In this document: positions 7,760 through 16,470 of the stretch, in pieces
Numbering within the stretch: the stretch's first letter is position 1
Layout of the letters: every line of letters starts with the position of its first letter
Assembly (NCBI GenBank): GCA_016180645.1
Contig: JACPAV010000019.1
Location: 78,560 to 142,559 of the forward strand
Source of the DNA: Nitrospirota bacterium
GTDB taxonomy: Bacteria > JACPQY01
DNA: 64,000 bases
Reading direction: 5' to 3'
Made by a program: the position numbers and the translations under genes
The notes under the pieces: generated by a model
What the model saw: the letters and a program-made list of their open reading frames with translations, nothing else
Database searches by the model: none
What the model was told of the DNA's origin: nothing

Positions 7760-8359
7760 TCACAGCAATCCGTTCGGACGCAGGAACCGCTCCCGAAGAA
7801 ACCGAAGTCCCGCCGCCTGACTCTTCTCAGGGTGGAACTGGCAGGCCAGAACGTTTTCCCACTCGATCGCGGACACGAAACGGGCTCCGTACTCGGTCTC
7901 CGCCGCGATCACGTCGCGGTCCACCGGCACGGGAGCGTACGAGTGCACAAAGTAAAAGAACTCCCCCGACCCGTTCCGAAACTGCGCGCGATTCCATCCC
8001 ATGTGTGGAAGCTTGAGGCGCCTGCCACCCCTGTCCAACTCCCCCACACGACCACGGAGAATCCCCAGGCCTTTCGAGCGGGGAGCTTCGTCGCTCCCAT
8101 CGAAGAGGAGTTGGAGCCCCAGGCAGATCCCCAGAAACGGCTTTCCGGATTGGATCGCGCGCACGACGGCCTCGCGCAGCCCCGAGGCCGCCAGGTTGCG
8201 CTCCGCGGCGCCGAAGTGGCCCACGCCCGGCAACACCACGGCGGCGGCTCGATCGACGTCCCGTGCCTTCCCGCTTACTCGAACCGTGGCCCCGAGAAAT
8301 TCCAGCGCCTTCGAAACGCTTCGGAGGTTTCCCATGCCGTAATCGATTACGACGATCAT
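7760..8359 (-). CDS. hisH: Imidazole glycerol phosphate synthase, glutaminase subunit HisH
   Basis: The glutamine amidotransferase subunit that feeds ammonia to HisF in histidine biosynthesis. It has 199 residues, a usual length. It starts MIVVIDYGMGNLRSV, carries the nucleophile Cys79 in GICLGLQLLF, and the His176/Glu178 pair in CQFHPEKS. It follows hisB by 17 bases in the hisG-hisD-hisB-hisH run. Its partner hisF and hisA are not downstream here; larE follows instead, so they must be encoded elsewhere. Confidence 0.95.
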   Translation of the reverse strand: MIVVIDYGMGNLRSVSKALEFLGATVRVSGKARDVDRAAAVVLPGVGHFGAAERNLAASGLREAVVRAIQSGKPFLGICLGLQLLFDGSDEAPRSKGLGILRGRVGELDRGGRRLKLPHMGWNRAQFRNGSGEFFYFVHSYAPVPVDRDVIAAETEYGARFVSAIEWENVLACQFHPEKSQAAGLRFLRERFLRPNGLL

Positions 8360-8376
8360 CAGCGCGGAGAGGGTGG

Positions 8377-8994
8377 CTACAGAACGCCCTTCGTCGAGGG
8401 CACGCCGGGCAGACGGGTATCCGCGGCCACCGCGCTGCGCAGGGCATGCGCGGCCGCCTTGAAGATGGCCTCCAGGATGTGGTGGCGATTCTTGCCGTAC
8501 GGCGCCTGAATGTGCAGCGTCATATCCGCGTGGGTGCAGAACGATGAGAAAAAACTCTCGGCCAGCTCTACGTCGAACGATCCGACCCGCCCTTTGGCCA
8601 CTCTCACGTCATACCGCAGGAAGGGCCGTCCGGAGAAATCCAGCGTCACGTCCGCCAAGGCCTCATCCATCGGAACGCGGCCGTGGCCGTAGCGATTGAT
8701 TCCCTTCTTGTCGCCCAGGGCTTTCTTGAACGCCTCGCCCAGGCAGATGCCCACGTCGTCCACCACGTGGTGATAATCCACCGCAGTGTCTCCCGTCGCT
8801 TTCACCGTCAGATCGAATCGCCCGTGCAACGCGAGCAGCTCCAGCATGTGGTCCAGGAACGCCACGGTCGTCGAAATGGAATACTGCGCGGACCCGTCGA
8901 TCCGCAGGTCGACGGCCACGTCCGTCTCCTTCGTCTTGCGTCGGATCTCAGCTTCCCGTTTGGCTGATTCTACTTTTCTTGCGATCTTTGACAC
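8377..8994 (-). CDS. hisB: Imidazoleglycerol-phosphate dehydratase HisB
   Basis: A Mn-dependent enzyme converting imidazole glycerol phosphate to imidazole acetol phosphate. It has 205 residues and is monofunctional (no HAD phosphatase domain). Recognisable motifs are FLDHMLELLALHGRFDL, VDYHHVVDDVGICLGEAF, and NRHHILEAIFKAAAHAL. In the first metal motif the usual HHxxE reads HHVVD, a conservative Glu-to-Asp change at a metal-ligand position. The GTG start at 8994 lies inside hisD, giving a 47-base overlap; the residues before EIRRKTKETDV are not conserved, so a later start is possible. Translation is probably coupled to hisD. Confidence 0.93.
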   Translation of the reverse strand: MSKIARKVESAKREAEIRRKTKETDVAVDLRIDGSAQYSISTTVAFLDHMLELLALHGRFDLTVKATGDTAVDYHHVVDDVGICLGEAFKKALGDKKGINRYGHGRVPMDEALADVTLDFSGRPFLRYDVRVAKGRVGSFDVELAESFFSSFCTHADMTLHIQAPYGKNRHHILEAIFKAAAHALRSAVAADTRLPGVPSTKGVL

Positions 8995-10252
8995 GTTTCA
9001 CCACCGAGTAGGCATGATAAACGAAACCTTCCGCGTCGGCCAGTTCCGCCGCGCTCCTCGCCAGCCGATCGAAATCCGCTTCTTGCACCGAGATCAGATT
9101 CATTCGTCGGAGAAAGTCTTCGACTCCGAGCGGCGATGAAAACCTCGCGCTCCCGCCCGTGGGCAGGACATGACTCGGCCCCGCCACGTAATCTCCCAGA
9201 GCCACAGGCGACAGAGGACCGACGAATACGGCTCCTGCGGTGTGGATGCTCTGGACCATCGCCCCGGCCTCCCGTAATTGGATGTGGACGTGCTCCGGCG
9301 CCAGTCGATTCGTCAGATCCGCCGCCGCCTGCCCGTGGGACACCATCACCGCCGCACATCGCTCCCTGGCCTGGGTATCCATCGTTTTCAACTTCCGCTC
9401 TTTACCGAGCGCCCGGGCCACCCCGTCCGCCAGGGACCTGGACGCCGTGACCAAGACGGCCCTCGACCCCGGCCCATGCTCCGCCTGGGCCGCCAGATCG
9501 GCAGCGATCCACTCGGCGTTCACCGAGTCGTCGGCAATGACCACCAGCTCCGTCGGTCCCGCCGGCATGTCGATCCCAACACTCCCATACACCAGCCGCT
9601 TCGCGAGCGTGACGAATGCATTGCCGGGACCGACGATCTTGTCCACGCGCGGGATCGTTTCCGTTCCGTACGTCAAGGCGGCGATCGCCATGGGTCCACC
9701 CACCTGGAACAGGCGGTCCACCCCGGCCACCTCGCAGGCGGCCAGGACGGCCGGCGAAGGTCCACCCTTTCGCGGAGGCGTGACCACCACGATCTCCGGC
9801 ACCCCCGCCACCTTCGCGGGCACGGCGGTCATCAGCACGGTGGACGGATAGCCGTTCTTTCCGCCCGGCACATAAATCCCCACGCGCCGCAGAGGAACAA
9901 ACATCTTGCCGAAGTGGGAGTCGCCGTCTTTCCATATAGCGTTTACCGGAACCCCCTTGAGATGGAATTCCCGGATGCGCTCGGCCGCCACATTCAATGC
10001 GCGGCGCGTCTTCGATTCCAATTTGGCCGCCGCTCTTCCCCACTTCGCGCGGGGAACCTCAATCTCCGCCGGCCGCAGACGGATGCCGTCCAGCTTTTTC
10101 GACCACTCACCTATCGCCTTGTCGCCGCTCTTTTGCACGGCGTCCAGAATCGATTGCACACGCGCAGCGTCGGCACGCGAAACCACGGAGTCGGATTCGA
10201 GTTGCTGGGCGGCCCACTCTACGGGCCGGCGACCGAGTTCAATGACCTTCAT
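8948..10252 (-). CDS. hisD: Histidinol dehydrogenase HisD
   Basis: A zinc- and NAD-dependent enzyme that carries out the last two oxidations of histidine synthesis. It has 434 residues. Visible signatures are VGIYVPGGKNGYPSTVLM, KIVGPGNAFVTLAK, the zinc-ligand region DLAAQAEHGP, NRLAPEHVHI and YVAGPSHVLPTGGSARFSS. Its ATG overlaps the hisG stop by four bases (ATGA), and its 3' end overlaps hisB. The basic tail (KRVKDRKKSR) falls inside the hisB overlap and is probably not functional in catalysis. Confidence 0.96.
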   Translation of the reverse strand: MKVIELGRRPVEWAAQQLESDSVVSRADAARVQSILDAVQKSGDKAIGEWSKKLDGIRLRPAEIEVPRAKWGRAAAKLESKTRRALNVAAERIREFHLKGVPVNAIWKDGDSHFGKMFVPLRRVGIYVPGGKNGYPSTVLMTAVPAKVAGVPEIVVVTPPRKGGPSPAVLAACEVAGVDRLFQVGGPMAIAALTYGTETIPRVDKIVGPGNAFVTLAKRLVYGSVGIDMPAGPTELVVIADDSVNAEWIAADLAAQAEHGPGSRAVLVTASRSLADGVARALGKERKLKTMDTQARERCAAVMVSHGQAAADLTNRLAPEHVHIQLREAGAMVQSIHTAGAVFVGPLSPVALGDYVAGPSHVLPTGGSARFSSPLGVEDFLRRMNLISVQEADFDRLARSAAELADAEGFVYHAYSVVKRVKDRKKSRISQTGS

Positions 10253-10935
10253 CGACCGACCGCCTTCTCAACGCGGGATAGCCAACGGTGGATTTCTTCA
10301 TATCGCAGCTTCGAGGCCGCTCGGTTGAGGATCACCCAGGTTGAGATGTCCTGGATCGTTTCGATTTCGGCCAGCCCGACGCTCCGAAGTGTGCTGCCCG
10401 TCTGCACGAGATCCACCACCGAATCCGCCAGCCCGAGGGATGGGGCCAGTTCGATGGAGCCGTAAAGCTCCACCACCTCGACCGTCCTCCCGTGGGACTC
10501 GAAGAATCGGGCAGTGAGCCGCGGGTACTTCGTTGCCACGCGAGAGCCCAATACGGATGAAGCGCGCGCGCCTCCGTTTCGCCCCATCCTCCCCGTTCGA
10601 TCCGCACCCCCCCTTGCGGACGGCCCGCACCAGACCAGCCGGCATCGACCCAGCCCCAGGTCCAGCGGCTCGTACACGTCCTTCTCCTGCTCCATCAGAA
10701 CGTCCTTCCCCACCATGCCGACATCACAGACGCCGTATTCCACGAAGGTGGGGATATCCCGGTCGCGAACGATGTAGAATTCCGTGCGGGAGGTGGGATC
10801 GGAAAAACGAAGGGCGCCCGCCGCCGCCGGCCTACCGGCCGCGCGGAATCCGGCCCGGACGAGGAGATCCAGGATCGGGTCCTGCACCTTCCCCTTGGGC
10901 AAAGCTACCTTCAGGAATGGAGTGTGCTTCCGCAT
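10249..10935 (-). CDS. hisG: ATP phosphoribosyltransferase, short form HisG
   Basis: Catalyses the first step of histidine biosynthesis, ATP plus PRPP. At 228 residues and without a C-terminal ACT-like domain it is the short (HisGS) form, which normally needs HisZ for regulation; no hisZ is in the window. Motifs: LKVALPKGK at the N-terminus and the PRPP-binding loop VVDLVQTGSTLRSVGL. Between RCRLVWCGP and SRVATKYPRL there is a Gly/Arg-rich insertion of about 25 residues (SARGGADRTGRMGRNGG onward) not usual in the family. It lies 14 bases downstream of murA and shares ATGA with hisD. Confidence 0.93.
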   Translation of the reverse strand: MRKHTPFLKVALPKGKVQDPILDLLVRAGFRAAGRPAAAGALRFSDPTSRTEFYIVRDRDIPTFVEYGVCDVGMVGKDVLMEQEKDVYEPLDLGLGRCRLVWCGPSARGGADRTGRMGRNGGARASSVLGSRVATKYPRLTARFFESHGRTVEVVELYGSIELAPSLGLADSVVDLVQTGSTLRSVGLAEIETIQDISTWVILNRAASKLRYEEIHRWLSRVEKAVGR

Positions 10936-10949
10936 GGTCGCCTTTCGAA

Positions 10950-12206
10950 CTATGACACACGGTCAATGGTGGCACCCACGGCCTTCAATTTGTTTTCGAT
11001 TCTCTCATATCCCCGATCCAAATGGTACACGCGATGCACCGTGGTCGTTCCCTTCGCGATCAATCCCGCCAGGATGAGACACGCGCTCGCCCGAAGGTCC
11101 GTGGCCATGACCTCGGCCCCGACCAGCGAGGGCACGCCTTTCACCACCGCCTGGGCGCCCGTCACGGTGATGTGCGCCCCCATTCGTCGCAGCTCGCTGA
11201 CGTGGATGAAACGCTGCGGGAACACGCGCTCGGCAATAGTGCTCGAACTCTTCCCCACGGCCATCCAGGACATGAATTGCGCCTGCATATCCGTGGCAAA
11301 CGCCGGGTATGGATCCGTCGTGATGTCGACGCTATCCGGCCGGTCGATCCCGATCACACGGAGTCGCTTTTCACCCTCCTCGATTTGCCCGCCGGCCGCC
11401 GCGATTTTCTCCAGCAGCGCGGAGAGGTGAGACGGCCGACAATTCTCAAGAACCAGGTCGCCGCCGGTCATCGCCGCGGCCAGGGCGAACGTTCCGCTCT
11501 CGATCCGATCCGGAATAACGTCCCAATCCACCGGCTTCAGCGCCTGCACACCCTGAACACGAATCGTCGGGGTTCCCTCCCCTTCGATCCTGGCTCCCAT
11601 CGCTCGAAGCAGGCGGGCCAATTCCACAACTTCCGGCTCCCGGGCGGCGTTTTCCAAGACGCTCTCGCCCTCCGCAAGAACGGCAGCCATCAGGATGTTC
11701 TCCGCACCCGTCACGGTCGACACCGGAAATACGATTCTTGCCCCTCGCAGTTTCGCCGCTTTCGCGTGGATGTACCCCTCGACCAAATCTATCTCGGCCC
11801 CCAACTTTTTCAGCCCTTCGATGTGGAAGTCCACCGGCCGGCTTCCGATGGAGCAGCCACCCGGCAGCGAGACCCTGGCCCGCCCGAATCTCGCCATCAG
11901 CGGGCCGAGAACCAAGACCGACGCCCGCATCGTACGGACGAGATCGTAGAGCGCCTCGGGCTTATGGGTTCCCGTACCGTCCACGGTCATCACCCCGGCG
12001 TCGGTATCGTACTCACACGCCGCTCCCATGCTGGCCACCAGTTTCTGCATGGTCCTGACATCCGCCAAGTTCGGTACGTGGCTGAAGCGCTGCGGCCCCT
12101 CCGCCAGGAGCGCCGCCGCCATGCACGGGAGGGCGGAGTTTTTCGCGCCGCTGATCCGGACCGTTCCCTTGAGCGGACTCCCGCCCATCACTTTGATCTT
12201 ATCCAC
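10950..12206 (-). CDS. murA: UDP-N-acetylglucosamine 1-carboxyvinyltransferase MurA
   Basis: The cytoplasmic enzyme that transfers enolpyruvate from PEP to UDP-GlcNAc, the first committed step of peptidoglycan synthesis and the fosfomycin target. With the GTG at 12206 it has 418 residues. That start has GGAGG seven bases upstream and overlaps the prmC stop by eight bases; a TTG at 12242 would add a non-homologous tail. The PEP-binding cysteine is present (Cys118 in LPGGCSIGSRPVDFH), so the protein is of the fosfomycin-sensitive Cys type. KNSALPCMAAALL and DLRASACLILAGL are further signatures. The murA-hisG order matches some Deltaproteobacteria. Confidence 0.96.
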   Translation of the reverse strand: MDKIKVMGGSPLKGTVRISGAKNSALPCMAAALLAEGPQRFSHVPNLADVRTMQKLVASMGAACEYDTDAGVMTVDGTGTHKPEALYDLVRTMRASVLVLGPLMARFGRARVSLPGGCSIGSRPVDFHIEGLKKLGAEIDLVEGYIHAKAAKLRGARIVFPVSTVTGAENILMAAVLAEGESVLENAAREPEVVELARLLRAMGARIEGEGTPTIRVQGVQALKPVDWDVIPDRIESGTFALAAAMTGGDLVLENCRPSHLSALLEKIAAAGGQIEEGEKRLRVIGIDRPDSVDITTDPYPAFATDMQAQFMSWMAVGKSSSTIAERVFPQRFIHVSELRRMGAHITVTGAQAVVKGVPSLVGAEVMATDLRASACLILAGLIAKGTTTVHRVYHLDRGYERIENKLKAVGATIDRVS

Positions 12207-13002
12207 GCGGAGCCTCCATGGAACCCTTCCTCCCACAGACAATACGTTTCCGGCCCGCGAGGTCGCGGCGCACCTCCACGTCCTGCCAGCCGGAACGCGT
12301 GAACACCCGGCACACCTTGTCCGCTCGAAGGGGTGAAACTTCCATCATCAACCAGCCATCCGGACGCGTAACGTACTGGAGATCGGCCACGGATGCCAGA
12401 TAGAACCGCATCCCATCCGGGCCTCCATCCAATGCTTCACGGGGTTCGAACCGCACCTCGCGTTGAACCTTCCGCAGTTCATCCGATGTGAGATAGGGTG
12501 GATTAAACACCACGAGATCGAAGGCGCGCCGCAGCGCCACGCCTTCGGCCAGGTCGCCTCGCCATAGAGACACTCGTTCTTTCATCTCCAGTCGAACCGC
12601 ATTCCGAGCGGCCCAATCGATCGCCTGCCGCTCCCGGTCCATCCCGAAACCCCGCGAGTTGGAAAACTCCCTCAGCAGGCTGAGGATGAGCGCCCCCGAT
12701 CCCACTCCCAACTCCAGGATGTTTAGCCTCTCTCCGTTTCGGGTAGCCAGCTTCTCCACCGCTGTTTCCACCAGCAGTTCCGTCTCGGGTCGCGGCACCA
12801 AAACGCCCGGACCCACTAGGAACGAATCCTGCCAGAAGCCCCACTCGCCGAGCAGATATTGGATGGGATAGTGTGACCGTCGGCGACGAATCCATCGACG
12901 GTACCGAGCGGCATCCCGGCTCGGAACGGGCGCCTCGCAATTCATGATGAGCCACTCCTTTGAAACGCCCAATGCGGAGGCCAGGAGCAGTGTGGATTCC
13001 AA
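12199..13002 (-). CDS. prmC: Peptide chain release factor N5-glutamine methyltransferase PrmC (start uncertain)
   Basis: PrmC methylates the GGQ glutamine of RF1 and RF2, both encoded in this window. Signatures are RPETELLVE, the SAM-binding LNILELGVGSGALILSLL, and the catalytic NPPYLT with FEPREALDGG downstream. From the TTG at 13002 the protein has 267 residues. However, the frame remains open and homologous-looking upstream (RSLLLEGKRSLGRSH to SAGLESTLLLASALG), and contains no ATG, GTG or TTG before the frame closes at a TGA inside the previous gene. An ATT at 13090-13092, overlapping the stop of that gene, is a possible rare start. It is part of the rho-to-larE run and overlaps murA. Confidence 0.9.
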   Translation of the reverse strand: MESTLLLASALGVSKEWLIMNCEAPVPSRDAARYRRWIRRRRSHYPIQYLLGEWGFWQDSFLVGPGVLVPRPETELLVETAVEKLATRNGERLNILELGVGSGALILSLLREFSNSRGFGMDRERQAIDWAARNAVRLEMKERVSLWRGDLAEGVALRRAFDLVVFNPPYLTSDELRKVQREVRFEPREALDGGPDGMRFYLASVADLQYVTRPDGWLMMEVSPLRADKVCRVFTRSGWQDVEVRRDLAGRKRIVCGRKGSMEAPRG

Positions 13003-13087
13003 GCCGGCGGAGGAAATGTGGGACCGGCCGAGGCTCCGCTTCCCCTCCAGGAGAAGCGAACGTACGCTCGGCCTGCCTGCTCTCCGA

Positions 13088-13558
13088 TTAATACTGGATA
13101 TTGCCGAAGGTCAGGACTTCGTCCGCCTCACGGAGTCGTCCGCAAAGCTCCCGTACGAAGCCTTTGTACACCTTCACCGCCATATCCGAATCTTCCGCCA
13201 GCAGTCCGTGGAATTTATCGCCGGGGATTTGATAGATCTCGCAGTCCCTCTGCGCCAGGACGGAAGCGGACCGGGGATGGGCGTCCACCAGGCTGAGCTC
13301 GCCGAAGTGTTCGCCGGGCGCGAGCACCGTCAGAAACACCTCGTTGCCCTGTTCGCCTTTCTTCACCACCTTCACGTAGCCGGTGCGCACAATGAACATG
13401 GCCTGCCCCTGGCTGCCCTCTTCGACGATCTTCTCGGATTCCTTGTACCCGTGCTTCTCCGTGATCCCCGCAATTTTCTGAAACTCCTCCGGAGAGAGAT
13501 CTTTGAAGATCGAGACTTTCCTCAGGAATTCAATTTCGGCAAGATCGGCTTTTCCCAT
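13088..13558 (-). CDS. Stand-alone cyclic nucleotide-binding domain protein
   Basis: A 156-residue cNMP-binding (CRP-N) domain with no DNA-binding helix-turn-helix. The phosphate-binding cassette FGELSLVDAHPRSASV is intact, with Glu87 and Arg96 in the positions that contact cyclic nucleotide. The start ATG is preceded by GAGGAGG. It is placed between prfA (18 bases) and prmC, and probably co-transcribed with them. Such single-domain proteins may sense a nucleotide or act as regulatory subunits; the partner is unknown. An effect on neighbouring translation-termination genes would be speculation. Confidence 0.85.
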   Translation of the reverse strand: MGKADLAEIEFLRKVSIFKDLSPEEFQKIAGITEKHGYKESEKIVEEGSQGQAMFIVRTGYVKVVKKGEQGNEVFLTVLAPGEHFGELSLVDAHPRSASVLAQRDCEIYQIPGDKFHGLLAEDSDMAVKVYKGFVRELCGRLREADEVLTFGNIQY

Positions 13559-13575
13559 CGGTGGTCCTCCTCGTC

Positions 13576-14664
13576 TCAGGCGCGCGACAGCTCCTGGATT
13601 TGTTCTTCAACAACGCGATTCTGGTCGACTTCCATGAGCGGCACGATGATCTTTGCCATCTCACCATCCAGGAAAGTCTTGAGATCGTACAGGGTCAGCT
13701 TGATGCGGTGGTCGGTCACCCGGCTCTCCGGGAAATGATACGTCCGGATCTTCTCGCTCCGCTCCCCGGTCCCGACCTGCGACCGCCGCATCCGGCTGAT
13801 CTCGCTCTTCTGCTCCTGCTGCTTCAGATCGTACAGGCGGGCCATCAGAATCTTCATAGCACGGCCCTTGTTTTTATGCTGAGATTTCTCGTCCTGGCAG
13901 GTGACCACGATCCCCGTCGGCACGTGGGTCAGTCGGACGGCCGAATCGGTCTTGTTCACGTGCTGGCCGCCGGGTCCCGACGCCCGGAACGTATCCAGCC
14001 GCAATTCGCCCGGATCGATCTTCACTTCCACTTCATCCACTTCCGGGAGTACGGCCACGGTAACGGTCGAGGTGTGAATCCGTCCCTGCGACTCGGTGAC
14101 GGGCACACGTTGCACGCGATGCACGCCGCTTTCGTATTTCAAATGGGCATAGGCGCTTGCCCCCTCCACCGCGGCGATGACTTCCTTGTACCCTCCCTTG
14201 CCCGTGTCGCTGGCACTGAGCACTTCGAATTCCCAATCCCGAAGCGCGGAAAAGCGCTGATACATTCGAAGAAGATCCGCCGCAAATAGGGCCGCCTCCT
14301 CCCCTCCCGCTCCCGCGCGAATTTCCAGGATCACGCCCTTGTCGTGGCCCGATCCCCCCTCGTTGAGCATGGTGATGAGCCGGGATTCGAGGCTGCTCTT
14401 TTCGCGCGTGAGGTCTTCCCTCTCCTGGCGGGCGAGTACGGCCAGCTCGGTGTCGTTCTCCGCCAGGAGCTGCTCCACGCCCCGCAACTGTTCGTGGGTC
14501 TTCTTGAGCTTTCGGAAGATGTCGACCAGCTTCCCCAGGCGCGCGTACCGCTGGGTGAGCTGTTTGTATTCCCTGGGATTGACGACCGATTGCTGGTTCG
14601 AGAGCTGCCGGGCCAATTCTTCGTACCGCTCTTCCACACCGCCGAGCCGGCTGACCAGTTCCAT
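13576..14664 (-). CDS. prfA: Peptide chain release factor 1 (RF1)
   Basis: RF1 reads UAG and UAA stop codons. It has 362 residues from the ATG at 14664, a normal length. It has the RF1 tripeptide of PxT type (PVT in VQRVPVTESQGR) and the catalytic loop SGPGGQHVNKTDSAVRLTH. A longer in-frame reading upstream runs through rpmE in another frame and has no homology, so it is discarded. The gene starts 11 bases behind the rpmE stop. RF2 is encoded at the left edge of the window. Confidence 0.97.
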   Translation of the reverse strand: MELVSRLGGVEERYEELARQLSNQQSVVNPREYKQLTQRYARLGKLVDIFRKLKKTHEQLRGVEQLLAENDTELAVLARQEREDLTREKSSLESRLITMLNEGGSGHDKGVILEIRAGAGGEEAALFAADLLRMYQRFSALRDWEFEVLSASDTGKGGYKEVIAAVEGASAYAHLKYESGVHRVQRVPVTESQGRIHTSTVTVAVLPEVDEVEVKIDPGELRLDTFRASGPGGQHVNKTDSAVRLTHVPTGIVVTCQDEKSQHKNKGRAMKILMARLYDLKQQEQKSEISRMRRSQVGTGERSEKIRTYHFPESRVTDHRIKLTLYDLKTFLDGEMAKIIVPLMEVDQNRVVEEQIQELSRA

Positions 14665-14675
14665 GCGCCCTGGCC

Positions 14676-14876
14676 CTAGGAGCGCTTGTATTTCTTCCTG
14701 AATCTTTCGACTCGGCCCTCGGCATCGACCAGTTTCTGCTTCCCGGCGAAGAAGGGATGACAGGCCGAGCAGACGTCCACCTTGATCGACTTCATCGTCG
14801 ATCGCGTCTCGAACGTGTTCCCGCACGCGCACTGCACGGTACACACTTCGTACTTCGGATGGATGCCTGATTTCAT
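14676..14876 (-). CDS. rpmE: Ribosomal protein bL31, zinc-binding form
   Basis: A 66-residue large-subunit protein of the zinc-containing (C+) type. Cys16, Cys18, Cys36 and Cys39 appear in [13 protein letters not shown] and [16 protein letters not shown]. The paralogous C- form, used under zinc limitation, is not in the window. It is located between rho and prfA, its common place in many Gram-negative genomes. Confidence 0.97.
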   Translation of the reverse strand: MKSGIHPKYEVCTVQCACGNTFETRSTMKSIKVDVCSACHPFFAGKQKLVDAEGRVERFRKKYKRS

Positions 14877-14921
14877 CGGTGTGTTCTCTATCGTATTTTG
14901 CAGCGAAATTCAACGGGATCG

Positions 14922-14936
14922 GACCCCTTCGGGGTC
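14922..14936. other. Small stem-loop at the rho stop codon
   Basis: GACCCCTTCGGGGTC is a perfect six-pair stem with a three-base loop. It overlaps the TGA of rho and lies in the gap before rpmE. No T-run follows in the direction of transcription, so it may be an intercistronic processing or attenuating hairpin rather than a terminator. Confidence 0.4.
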
Positions 14937-16188
14937 ACGCGTTCATCTTCTTCAGAAACTCCTCGTTGCTCTTGGTCTTGCGCATGTTCTCCACGAGGAA
15001 TTCCACCGCTTCCACGTTGCCCATGTTCTGCACGACCTTGCGGAGGATGTAGATTTTTGGGAGCCACTCCTTCGGGATGAGGAGATCCTCCTTGCGGGTC
15101 CCGGAGCGCCCGATCTCCAGCGCAGGATACACGCGCCGATCCGCCAGGCGCCGGTCCAGATGAAGCTCCATGTTGCCCGTGCCCTTGAACTCCTCGAAGA
15201 TCACCTCGTCCATCCGGCTCCCGGTGTCGATCAGCGCCGTGGCGATGATCGTGAGACTCCCGCCTTCCTCGATCGCGCGCGCCGCGCCGAAAAAGCGCTT
15301 CGGCTTCTCCAGCGCCGTGGCCTCGATACCCCCGGACATCACGCGTCCGCTGGACGGCGTGACGCTGTTATAGGCCCGCGCCGTCCGCGTGAGGCTGTCC
15401 AATAGAATGACCACGTGCCGTCCGTGCTCCACCAACCGCTTCGATTTCTCGAGCACCATCTCGATCACCTGCACGTGCCGGGAGGGCGGCTCATCGAAGG
15501 TGGAACTGACCACCTCACCCTTGACGTTCCGAATCATGTCCGTCACCTCTTCGGGGCGCTCGTCGATGAGCAGCACGATCAGATACACCTCGGGATGGTT
15601 CTTCGTGATGCTGTTGGCGATCTGCTGGAGGAGAATCGTTTTTCCCGTCCGCGGGGCGGCCACGATCAGCGCGCGCTGCCCCTTCCCGATCGGCACGAGC
15701 AGATCGAGGATCCGCATCGCCACGTGCTCCTGGGTGGTTTCCAGCTTCAGTTTCTCGAAGGGATGAAGCGGCGTGAGGTTGTCAAACATGACCTTTTCCT
15801 TGAGCCGCTCCGGTTCGTCGTTGTTGACTTTCTCGATCTTGACCAGCGCAAAATACTTTTCGCTGTCCTTCGGGGGGCGAATGACGCCGGACACGGTGTC
15901 GCCCGTGCGCAACGCAAACTTCTTGATCTGAGAGGGAGAAACGTAAATGTCGTCCGGGCCGGGAAGGTAACTGTAATCGGGCGCCCGGAGGAACCCGAAA
16001 CTCTCCGGCAGGACGTCCAGCACTCCCTCACCCATGATGTTCCCGTCCTCGCCGGCCCGCGATTGCGCGTTCAGGATCGAGAAAATGAGCTCCTGGCGGC
16101 GCATGTTGGCCGCGCCGTCGATGTTCAGTTTCTTCGCGAGGTTGACGAGCTCGCTGACTTTCTTAACTTTCAGTTCGTTGAGATGCAT
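14935..16188 (-). CDS. rho: Transcription termination factor Rho
   Basis: A hexameric RNA-dependent ATPase that ends transcription. It has 417 residues. The N-terminal Rho domain begins [20 protein letters not shown], followed by the RNA-binding cold-shock-like domain ([20 protein letters not shown]). The Walker A region [15 protein letters not shown] spans about 170-184, and [16 protein letters not shown] carries Walker B. The ATG is preceded by GGGGGAG. It is the first gene of the minus-strand run; its leader carries two hairpin repeats (16231-16292). Confidence 0.97.
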   Translation of the reverse strand: MHLNELKVKKVSELVNLAKKLNIDGAANMRRQELIFSILNAQSRAGEDGNIMGEGVLDVLPESFGFLRAPDYSYLPGPDDIYVSPSQIKKFALRTGDTVSGVIRPPKDSEKYFALVKIEKVNNDEPERLKEKVMFDNLTPLHPFEKLKLETTQEHVAMRILDLLVPIGKGQRALIVAAPRTGKTILLQQIANSITKNHPEVYLIVLLIDERPEEVTDMIRNVKGEVVSSTFDEPPSRHVQVIEMVLEKSKRLVEHGRHVVILLDSLTRTARAYNSVTPSSGRVMSGGIEATALEKPKRFFGAARAIEEGGSLTIIATALIDTGSRMDEVIFEEFKGTGNMELHLDRRLADRRVYPALEIGRSGTRKEDLLIPKEWLPKIYILRKVVQNMGNVEAVEFLVENMRKTKSNEEFLKKMNA

Positions 16189-16230
16189 ACTCTCCCCCTA
16201 CGTTCCCGCGCATGTCATGCGAGGGATAAC

Positions 16231-16292
16231 GTAGCCGAGCCCAAAGCCCGGCTACAACACTGCCCCTCCGTAGCGGAGCCTTCAGGCTCCGC
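16231..16292. repeat. Two dispersed hairpins in the rho leader
   Basis: The first hairpin (16231-16255) has GTAGCCGAGC and GCCCGGCTAC arms. The second (16273-16292) is a perfect GCGGAGCC/GGCTCCGC stem with a TTCA loop. Both resemble the GTAGC...CTTCAG repeats seen at other gene boundaries here. They lie in the 282-base divergent gap between rho and the gene at 16471. I see no convincing promoter in the rest of that gap. Confidence 0.6.
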
Positions 16293-16470
16293 GAGGTTTT
16301 CAGGACATCACGCAACATTTGTTACCCCGTGTTTGGGAAAGGCACATGGCATGAATTCAGAGTCCTCTGTGCAAGTGCTAGCTGTTCTTGTTCCTTGCGG
16401 TGAGCAAAATCCAATTTAGACAACCCCCTCCGGTTTGTCAAGCTCTCACTTTCGCGGATACAATCCCACG

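Noticed and set aside
14922-14936. Intrinsic terminator after rho
   Set aside because: The stem is good, but no T-run follows on the minus strand, and rpmE and prfA continue closely behind.
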